Part shown: piece after piece, positions 25,812-31,733 of the stretch
Layout: each line of letters opens with the position of its first letter
Numbering within the stretch: position 1 is the stretch's first letter
Assembly: GCF_004348525.1 (NCBI RefSeq)
Contig: NZ_SMKG01000035.1
Location: 1 to 38,146, forward strand
DNA from: Micromonospora sp. 15K316
Lineage (GTDB): Bacteria > Actinomycetota > Actinomycetes > Mycobacteriales > Micromonosporaceae
Direction: 5' to 3'
Length of the DNA: 38,146 nt
The notes under the pieces: model-generated
The model's database searches: none
Told to the model about the DNA's origin: nothing
Seen by the model: the letters and a program-made list of their open reading frames with translations, nothing else
Translations under genes and position numbers: made by a program

Positions 25812-26483
25812 TCACATGCCGCGTCGGGGAAGGGGCAGGTGGCCGGGGATCAGGTCGGAGGTGAGCGTGATGCCGGTCGCCCGGAGGGCGTCGATCAGGG
25901 TGTTCTGCACGAGGTAGGAGTCGGGCAGCTGCCAGCGGACCTGCTCGGGCGCGACGGCCCAGCGTACGGCGCCCTCGGGCAGCCGGGTCGGCGGCGCCGG
26001 GATCCACGAGCCCGTCCCGTGCCGCACCACGTGGAAGCAGTGTTCGAGTTCCGGCCGGAGCGGGTCGCCCGGGCGTACCAGGAACATCCAGCGTCCGGTC
26101 GGGGTGACCAGCACCGGCCCGCGGACGCCGGTGCCCGCCGGGTGGGTCTCGAGCGTGTCCAGCACCAGCCGGCCGAGGTGGGCGGGGACCTCGAGCACGT
26201 CGAACGCGCGGCCGGTGGGCAGCAGGACGCCGTGCGGCCGGGTACGCCACCAGGTCGCCACCCGGGCCGGGTCCGCGCTCGCCGCGTGCTCCCAGTTCTC
26301 CAGCGCGGGGTGGCAGCCGACCGTGGGGCAGCCGGCGCGTCCACAGACGAAGCGACTGCGGGCCAGGCACGCCCCGGGCGTCACCTCCCAGCCGTGGACG
26401 GCGTAGCGCACCGCGACCCGGCGCAGCCGGACCCGCTCCAGAGGCGACAGTTGCGCGACCCGCGGGCCGACGTTCCCCCACAT
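25812..26483 (-). CDS. Prim-Pol-like protein with degenerate acidic motif
   Basis: A 223-residue protein resembling the N-terminal domain of bifunctional DNA primase/polymerases: AVRYAVHGWEVTPG, a Cys-rich segment with C39, C47, C52, C57 and H58 (CGRAGCPTVGCHPALENW), the ATWWRTRPHGVLLPTGRAFD region, and GRWMFLVRPG. In active family members a DxD pair follows the glycine-rich strand; here the equivalent reads D95-V-L-E98-V-P, so the catalytic acids seem missing. It should lack, or be much weakened in, polymerase activity and may act in nucleotide or DNA sensing. ATG 26483 has AGGAG 9 bases upstream. It is divergent from the XRE-TPR gene with 246 bases between. Medium-high certainty on family; the inactivity is inference. 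Confidence 0.7.
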   Translation of the reverse strand: MWGNVGPRVAQLSPLERVRLRRVAVRYAVHGWEVTPGACLARSRFVCGRAGCPTVGCHPALENWEHAASADPARVATWWRTRPHGVLLPTGRAFDVLEVPAHLGRLVLDTLETHPAGTGVRGPVLVTPTGRWMFLVRPGDPLRPELEHCFHVVRHGTGSWIPAPPTRLPEGAVRWAVAPEQVRWQLPDSYLVQNTLIDALRATGITLTSDLIPGHLPLPRRGM

Positions 26484-26522
26484 CTGTGCCACTCCTCTCG
26501 TCGGGCCCGACGGGCTTCGCTT

Positions 26523-26551
26523 GTTACGTCGAGCGCCGTCACTGTCGTAAC
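26523..26551. promoter_or_regulatory. Inverted repeat near the Prim-Pol-like start
   Basis: GTTACG (26523-26528) and CGTAAC (26546-26551) are perfect 6-base inverted repeats 17 bases apart, 40 bases upstream of the Prim-Pol-like start. Centre to centre they are 23 bases apart, close to two helical turns, so this may be a binding site in the divergent promoter. Confidence 0.4.
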
Positions 26552-26570
26552 CCGCGATCGTTGAGTTGAC

Positions 26571-26638
26571 GAACGGCTGATGCAACTTGCACGAAAACTA
26601 CGAGGACTGGCTGTACGGCTGACGCACAGGTTGTGCGA
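26571..26638. promoter_or_regulatory. Paired palindromic repeats before the XRE-TPR gene
   Basis: Two imperfect direct repeats start with ACGGCTGA (near 26573 and 26615). Each includes a small palindrome: TGCAA-C-TTGCA (26581-26591) and CGCACA-GGT-TGTGCG (26623-26637). They lie in the 246-base gap between the Prim-Pol-like and XRE genes, where the regulator probably binds. TTGACG at 26566 could be a -35. Confidence 0.45.
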
Positions 26639-26729
26639 CCAGGGAAAACCTGAAAAAGGCGGAACGCCCCCCGCGCCTCCGCCGCCCGGCACCAAGCGGC
26701 GAGCACGCCGGACAGGGGAGGGATGGGAG

Positions 26730-27959
26730 ATGGAGGAACTACCCATAGGTCGTCGGGTGGCCTACTGGCGAGGGCGGCGCAAGATGTCCCAGCAGGTCTT
26801 CGCCGACCGGTTGGGCAAGTCGAAGAGCTGGGTGGACAAGGTCGAACGCGGCGTCCGCCGGCTCGACAAGTTCTCCGTCCTGTACGAGATCGCCGACATC
26901 CTCCAGGTCGACGTGCAGCTGCTGCTCGGCAAGGATCCGGAGCGGCGCACCGACGCGCTCAACTGCATCGACCAGGTCGAGGTCGAGGAGATCCGGGCGG
27001 CCCTCGAACGGTACGACTCGATGAGCGCCTACTTCGACGCCGCGCCGTACCCGCCGCCGCTGGCCGACATGCGCAAGGCCGTCAACCACGCCTGGCTCAC
27101 CTACCAGTACGGCCGCTACGGGATGCTCACCCGCGCCCTGCCGAAGCTGCTGCGCGACGCCCAGGCGGCGGACGCCGGCTTCAGCGGCGACGACGGGCGC
27201 GAGGCGGCCCACCTGCTCGGGCAGGTCTACCAGATCGCCTCCTCGGTGCTGCGCAAGCTCGGCGAGTGCGACCTGGCCTGGCTCGCCGCCGACCGCTCGA
27301 TGGCGGTCGCCCAACGGGCCGACGACCAGCTGCTGGCCGGCATCGCCACCACCCGGGTCTGCAACGCCCTGGTCGCCATGGGGCGCCCCCGCCCGGCGCT
27401 GGAGCTGAACGTCACCATCGCCAACCGGCTCGCGCCGGGCGGCGCCAACGACGCCTCCCCGGAGCGGCTCAGCGTCTACGGCCTGCTCCTGCTCCAGGGG
27501 GCGATGGCGGCCGCCCGGATCGGCGACTCGGCCACCGTCGGCGACCTGATCAGCGGCGCCGAGGAGGCGGCGCTCCTGCTCGGCAGCGACCAGAACCACT
27601 ACTGGACGTCGTTCGGCCCGACCAACCTCGAGCTGCACCGGGCCGCCGCCGCCGTCGAGTTGGGCGACGGGGGCCGGGCCGTGGAGGTGCACCAGCTGCG
27701 CATCAAGGAGCCGCCGTTCAACGCGCTGCTGCCCGAGCGGCGGGCACACCACCTGCTCGACATCGCCCGCGGCTACGCCCAGATGGGCGACGTCGCCAAC
27801 GCCGGCGAGATGCTGCTGTGCGGGGATCGGCTCGCGCCGTCGGAGATCCGCTGCCGGCCGATCGCGCACGAGGTGATGTCCGACATCCTCCGTCGCACAC
27901 GTGGTGCGCCGCCTTCTCCGATTGCGGAGTTGGCTGAGCACATGGGAGTAGGAGTATGA
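26730..27959 (+). CDS. XRE-family regulator with TPR-like C-terminal domain
   Basis: A 409-residue protein. The N-terminal XRE helix-turn-helix is at residues about 5-65: RRVAYWRGRRKMSQQVFADR and GKSKSWVDKVERGVRRLDKF are readable. The rest (80-400) is alpha-helical with TPR-like repeats: LLGQVYQIASSVLRKLGECD, AVAQRADDQLLAGIATTRVC, RPALELNVTIANRLAPGG. Such XRE-TPR proteins sense peptides or small molecules in Gram-positive bacteria. ATG 26730 has GGGGAGGG 7 bases upstream, which rejects the in-frame start at 26580. It is followed by the flavoprotein gene after 16 bases, so they form an operon, and is divergent from the Prim-Pol-like gene. The ligand is unknown. Confidence 0.85.
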   Translation: MEELPIGRRVAYWRGRRKMSQQVFADRLGKSKSWVDKVERGVRRLDKFSVLYEIADILQVDVQLLLGKDPERRTDALNCIDQVEVEEIRAALERYDSMSAYFDAAPYPPPLADMRKAVNHAWLTYQYGRYGMLTRALPKLLRDAQAADAGFSGDDGREAAHLLGQVYQIASSVLRKLGECDLAWLAADRSMAVAQRADDQLLAGIATTRVCNALVAMGRPRPALELNVTIANRLAPGGANDASPERLSVYGLLLLQGAMAAARIGDSATVGDLISGAEEAALLLGSDQNHYWTSFGPTNLELHRAAAAVELGDGGRAVEVHQLRIKEPPFNALLPERRAHHLLDIARGYAQMGDVANAGEMLLCGDRLAPSEIRCRPIAHEVMSDILRRTRGAPPSPIAELAEHMGVGV

Positions 27960-27975
27960 GCGCGGAGTCGGCCTG

Positions 27976-28548
27976 ATGACCGGCCCCCAACTCGCCAACG
28001 AGCGCCGTGAGGTGCTCTACGTCATCGTCTGCGGTTCGCCGCTCGCCCGGAACGTCGGCCGGCTGGTGAGCCTCGCCCAGCAGGACGGCTGGGACGTCTG
28101 TGTGATCACCACGCCGGACGGCGCGAAGTTCATCGACCGGCCCGCCCTGGCCCGGCAGACCGGACATCCGGTCCGTACCCACTACAAGCAGCCCAGCGAC
28201 CCGGACCTGCTGCCGCCCGCCGACGCCATGATCGTCTGCCCGGCGACGGTCAACACGGTCAACAAGTGGGCGGCCGGGATCACCGACACCCTCGCGCTGG
28301 GGCTGCTGGTGGAGGCGCAGGGCCTCGGCAAGCCGATCGTGGCCGTACCGTTCACCAACGCGGCGATGGCCGCCCACCCGGCGTTCCGGGCCGGTCTCGC
28401 CCGGCTGGACGAGTGGGGCGTGACAGTGCTCTTCGGCGACGACGTCTTCCCGCTGCACGCGCCCGGCACGGGGGAGCGGCACCTGCACGCCTTCCCGTGG
28501 GAGGTCGGGCTCACCGCGCTGCGCGGCCGGCTCTGCCCGGTGGTCTGA
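27976..28548 (+). CDS. HFCD-family flavoprotein lacking the catalytic histidine
   Basis: A 190-residue protein of the HFCD flavoprotein family (EpiD, CoaC/PPC decarboxylase, Dfp). FMN-site pieces are VIVCGSPLARNVGRLV, the PASANT-like CPATVNTVNKWAAGITDTLA, and the PxMNxxMW-like PFTNAAMAAHPAF. In decarboxylases a HxxL strand with the catalytic His precedes ADxxxxAP; here the equivalent is D-P-D-L-L-P-P-A-D, so His is replaced by Asp. It should still bind FMN but probably does not decarboxylate cysteine-like substrates. It is the second gene of the XRE-TPR operon. ATG 27976 is used; the ribosome binding site is weak. It may be a redox or flavin-ligand sensor in the module, which is inference. 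Confidence 0.82.
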   Translation: MTGPQLANERREVLYVIVCGSPLARNVGRLVSLAQQDGWDVCVITTPDGAKFIDRPALARQTGHPVRTHYKQPSDPDLLPPADAMIVCPATVNTVNKWAAGITDTLALGLLVEAQGLGKPIVAVPFTNAAMAAHPAFRAGLARLDEWGVTVLFGDDVFPLHAPGTGERHLHAFPWEVGLTALRGRLCPVV

Positions 28549-28615
28549 GCCGACGGTGAGGTAGCGCTGCCGACCCGGTCCGGCGGGGGAGGCGTCCGGG
28601 CACGGCCCGCGCCGG

Positions 28616-28621
28616 TAAGCT
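28616..28621 (+). promoter_or_regulatory. Candidate leaderless -10 for the Nif3 operon
   Basis: TAAGCT ends 8 bases before the GTG at 28630. No ribosome binding site lies between them. It starts the three-gene operon. Confidence 0.4.
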
Positions 28622-28629
28622 GGCCCGCC

Positions 28630-29502
28630 GTGAGCACAACCGGAACAGGGCCGACGGTGACCGACGTGGTCGCCGAGCTCGAGCGGCGCTACCCGCCGGT
28701 CTGGGCCGAGGAGTGGGACCGGGTCGGTCTGGTGCTCGGTGAGCCGTCCGCCCCCGTTCGTCGGGTGCTCTGCGTGGTGGACGTGGTCCCGGAGACGGTC
28801 GCCGAGGCGCTCGACGCGGACGTCGACATGATCGTCGCGCACCATCCGTTGCTGCTGCGCGGAGTCTCGTCGGTAGCGCCGACGACGTACAAGGGGCGGA
28901 TCGTCCACCAGCTGATCCGGGCCGGGGTGGCGCTCTACGTGGCGCACACGAACGCCGACGTGGCCGCCCCCGGGGTCTCCGACGCCCTCGCCGCCCGGTT
29001 CGGGCTCACCGATCTGCGTCCGCTCCGCCCGGCCGCGCCCGGCTCGCCCGCGTACGGGCCGGGCCGGGGGTTCGGCCGGGTGGGTGAGCTGCCCAGCCCG
29101 ATGACCCTCGCCGAGCTGACCCGGCACGCCGCCGCCGTGCTCCCCGCCACCGCCTGGGGCGTACGCGCGGCTGGCGACCCGGGCCGGACGGTGCGTACGC
29201 TCGCGGTCAGCGGTGGGTCCGGTGACGCCTTCCTCGGCGACGCGACCGCGGCCGGGGCGGACGCCCTCCTCACCGCCGACCTGCGACACCACCCGGCCGG
29301 CGAGCACCTCGCCGCCGACGGGGCCGCCCTGCTCGACGCCGCCCACTGGGCGACCGAGCGACCCTGGCTCGACGACCTGGCGACGCTCCTGCGGGAGACG
29401 ACGGGCGTCGAGACGCTGGTGTCCGACCTGGACACCGACCCGTGGACCGTGCATGCTTCCACCCCCGCCGTGGACGATAGGAGCCCCGACCGTGAAGGCT
29501 GA
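28630..29502 (+). CDS. Nif3-like dinuclear metal-centre protein (DUF34)
   Basis: A 290-residue Nif3/DUF34 protein. The dinuclear metal ligands are in AHHPLLLRG (H71, H72), HTNADVAAPG and DAAHWATERP. The family forms hexamers; a GTP cyclohydrolase 1 type 2 label is common but not proven. The PII-like insert domain found in longer members is absent. The gene overlaps the zinc-ribbon gene by 11 bases. I recall the same order Nif3 - zinc ribbon - RNase H/phosphatase in mycobacteria (Rv2230c-Rv2229c-Rv2228c). GTG 28630 is preceded by a -10-like element only. Role in the cell not known. Confidence 0.88.
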   Translation: MSTTGTGPTVTDVVAELERRYPPVWAEEWDRVGLVLGEPSAPVRRVLCVVDVVPETVAEALDADVDMIVAHHPLLLRGVSSVAPTTYKGRIVHQLIRAGVALYVAHTNADVAAPGVSDALAARFGLTDLRPLRPAAPGSPAYGPGRGFGRVGELPSPMTLAELTRHAAAVLPATAWGVRAAGDPGRTVRTLAVSGGSGDAFLGDATAAGADALLTADLRHHPAGEHLAADGAALLDAAHWATERPWLDDLATLLRETTGVETLVSDLDTDPWTVHASTPAVDDRSPDREG

Positions 29503-30229
29503 CCCGAAGGTCCAACGCCGCCTGCTCGATCTCCAGGCGATCGACACCGCCCTCGCCCAGCTCGCCCACCGCCGCCGCGCGCTGCCCGAGCGGGCCGAGT
29601 TGGAGGCGCTGGCCCGGGAGCTCTCCGCGCTGGAGGACGAGCGGGTACGTGCCCAGGTGGCCGTCGACGACCTGGACCGGGACATCGCCCGGGTGGAGAA
29701 GGACGTCGAGCAGGTCCGGGCCCGCAAGGAGAAGGACGAGGCGCGGCTCGCCGCCGGCAGCGGACCGGCCCGGGAACTGGAGGCGCTCCAGCACGAGCTG
29801 GTGTCGTTGAACCGGCGCCAGAGCGACCTGGAGGACTCCGAGCTCGAGCTGATGGAGCAGCGGGAGACCGCCCAGGGCGTCCTCGACGGTGTCGAGCAGC
29901 GGCTGGCCGGAGCCCGGGAGAAGCGGGCGGCGACCGAGCAGCGCCGCGACGAGAGCCTCGCCGAGATCGCCAAGGAGGAGGAGTTCAAGCGCGGCGCCCG
30001 CCAGCCGCTCGCGGACGACCTCCCGAACGACCTGGTCACGCTCTACGACCGCATCCGCGAGGACACCGGCCTCGGCGCCGCGCTGCTCACCGCCGGGCGC
30101 TGCGGCGGCTGCCGGCTGGAGCTCTCCGGCGCCGACCTGGCGCGCATCCGCAAGGCGGCCCCGGACGACGTGGTCCGCTGCGAGGAGTGCCGGCGGATCA
30201 TGGTGCGTACCAACGAGTCGGGGCTGTAA
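29492..30229 (+). CDS. Coiled-coil protein with C-terminal C4 zinc ribbon
   Basis: A 245-residue protein. Residues 1 to about 175 form a long coiled coil (heptad-rich, Leu/Glu/Arg: ELEALARELSALEDERVRAQ and RVEKDVEQVRARKEKDEARL). The C-terminal zinc ribbon has C204-x2-C207 (CGGC) and C230-x2-C233 (CEEC). The family (PF02591-like; Rv2229c type) is thought to help nucleic-acid or protein complexes, but the target is unknown. GTG 29492 has AGGAG at 29479-29483 with an 8-base gap, and overlaps the Nif3 stop. It precedes the RNase H gene by 5 bases; the three are co-transcribed. Confidence 0.88.
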   Translation: MKADPKVQRRLLDLQAIDTALAQLAHRRRALPERAELEALARELSALEDERVRAQVAVDDLDRDIARVEKDVEQVRARKEKDEARLAAGSGPARELEALQHELVSLNRRQSDLEDSELELMEQRETAQGVLDGVEQRLAGAREKRAATEQRRDESLAEIAKEEEFKRGARQPLADDLPNDLVTLYDRIREDTGLGAALLTAGRCGGCRLELSGADLARIRKAAPDDVVRCEECRRIMVRTNESGL

Positions 30230-30234
30230 CGGCC

Positions 30235-31455
30235 ATGACCGGACGGGTGGTACTGATCGAGGCCGACGGCGGGTCCCGGGGCAACCCCGGCCCGGCCGGC
30301 TACGGCGCGGTGGTCCGCGACCCGCAGAGCGGTGAGGTGCTCGCCGAGCGGTCCGAGTCGATCGGGGTGGCCACCAACAACGTGGCCGAGTACCGCGGTC
30401 TGATCGCCGGACTGGAGGCCGCCGCCGAGCTGGGTGCCACCGAGGTCGACGCCCGGATGGACTCGAAGCTCGTGGTCGAGCAGATGTGCGGCCGCTGGCA
30501 GATCAAGAATCCGGGGCTGCGCCCGCTCGCCGCGCAGGCCGCCGAGCTGGTGGCCCGGTTCGCCGCGGTCCGGTTCAGCTGGGTGCCGCGGGAGCGTAAC
30601 CGGCACGCCGACGCCCTGGCCAACGCGGCGATGGACGCCGCCGCCGGTCTACCGGCCCGGCCGGCGGTCGAGCCGCCCCGGATCGTCGAGCCGCCGCGCG
30701 AGGTGGCGGGCCCCGATCCGGCGCTGCGGGAGCGGGCGGCCGAGGTGGCCGCCAGCGCCGCCGACGCGCGGGCCACCGGCGGCGACGCGAGCACCGCGCC
30801 CGCCTCGTGGGAGCCGCGACCGAGCTTCACCGCGACCCGGCTGGTGCTGGTGCGGCACGGCGAGACCGAGTACACCGAGCAGGGCCGCTACTCCGGTCGC
30901 GGCGACGTCGCGCTCTCGGCGCGGGGGCGCGAGCAGATCCGGGCCACGGCGGCCCGGGTGGCCGCGCTGGCCCCGGGCGCGGTGGCCGTGGTCAGCTCAC
31001 CGCTGTCCCGGTGCACGGCGACGGCCGGGGCCATCGCCGAGGCGCTCGGCGGCGTGCCTGTGCGCCGCGAGGACGACCTCATCGAGTGTGACTTCGGCGC
31101 CTGGGAGGGGCGGACCTTCGCCGAGGTGCGCGCGGGTTGGCCGGGGGAGCTGGACGCCTGGCTCGCCTCGACCGCCGTCGCGCCGCCGGACGGGGAGTCC
31201 TTCGTCCAGGTCGCCGAGCGGGCCGGCCGGGCGGTGGCCGCGCTGCGCGAGGCGTACCCCCGGGAGACCGTGGTGGTGGTCTCGCACGTCTCGCCGATCA
31301 AGCTGATGCTGCGCGACGCCCTCGCGGCCGGCGACGCCTTCCTGCACCGGCTCTACCTCGACGCGGCCGGCATCTCCGTGGTGGACCTGTGGCCGGACGG
31401 CGGCGTCGCGGTCCGGTCGGTCAACGAGACCGCCCACCTGAGCGCGATCGCCTGA
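30235..31455 (+). CDS. Bifunctional RNase HI / histidine phosphatase
   Basis: A 406-residue fusion. Residues 1-140 are RNase HI: IEADGGSRGNPGPAGYGA (with catalytic D11), NNVAEYRGLIAGLEAA with Glu, MDSKLVVEQM with Asp, and the HADALAN end. It cuts RNA in RNA:DNA hybrids. Residues about 200-406 are a histidine phosphatase: RHGETEY with H208, the SPLSRCTATAGAIA segment, ECDFGAWEGR and VVSHVSPIKLMLRDAL. The mycobacterial counterpart (Rv2228c) has RNase HI and a CobC-like alpha-ribazole phosphatase activity, so one B12-related role is likely. The linker (145-200) is Ala/Pro-rich. ATG 30235 is 5 bases after the zinc-ribbon stop. Confidence 0.9.
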   Translation: MTGRVVLIEADGGSRGNPGPAGYGAVVRDPQSGEVLAERSESIGVATNNVAEYRGLIAGLEAAAELGATEVDARMDSKLVVEQMCGRWQIKNPGLRPLAAQAAELVARFAAVRFSWVPRERNRHADALANAAMDAAAGLPARPAVEPPRIVEPPREVAGPDPALRERAAEVAASAADARATGGDASTAPASWEPRPSFTATRLVLVRHGETEYTEQGRYSGRGDVALSARGREQIRATAARVAALAPGAVAVVSSPLSRCTATAGAIAEALGGVPVRREDDLIECDFGAWEGRTFAEVRAGWPGELDAWLASTAVAPPDGESFVQVAERAGRAVAALREAYPRETVVVVSHVSPIKLMLRDALAAGDAFLHRLYLDAAGISVVDLWPDGGVAVRSVNETAHLSAIA

Positions 31456-31502
31456 ACGCGACGGGTGGTGTCCCGCGCCACAGCGCACGTTCCGTGCACC
31501 TG

Positions 31503-31531
31503 TTGACAGCGCGGCGTGAGCCATCGAAGAT
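31503..31531 (+). promoter_or_regulatory. Promoter of the M14 peptidase gene
   Basis: TTGACA (31503-31508) and GAAGAT (31526-31531) are exactly 17 bases apart, a good housekeeping-sigma promoter. It would give a leader of about 195 bases before the TTG at 31734. No defined riboswitch fold was recognised in the leader. Confidence 0.55.
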
Positions 31532-31733
31532 CTCTTACGTGCGAAGCGTTCACCTGACGAAGCGGGGTCACATCGACCTCCTGCGCGTCGCCAGCGCCGC
31601 CTGTCGACGCTCCCTCTGACGCCGGGTTCCACCCTTCCTCGCACGCTGCTGGCGACATCCCGACTCCGCAGGTCTCCGGCCCTGCGCTGCGTCCGCCTGC
31701 GCGCACCCCCTCCGCACGACAGGAGATCTGTCC

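Noticed and set aside
25344..26564. Plus-strand 406-codon frame over the gene-poor stretch and Prim-Pol-like gene
   Set aside because: Low-complexity translation; the minus-strand Prim-Pol-like frame has a ribosome binding site and recognisable motifs.
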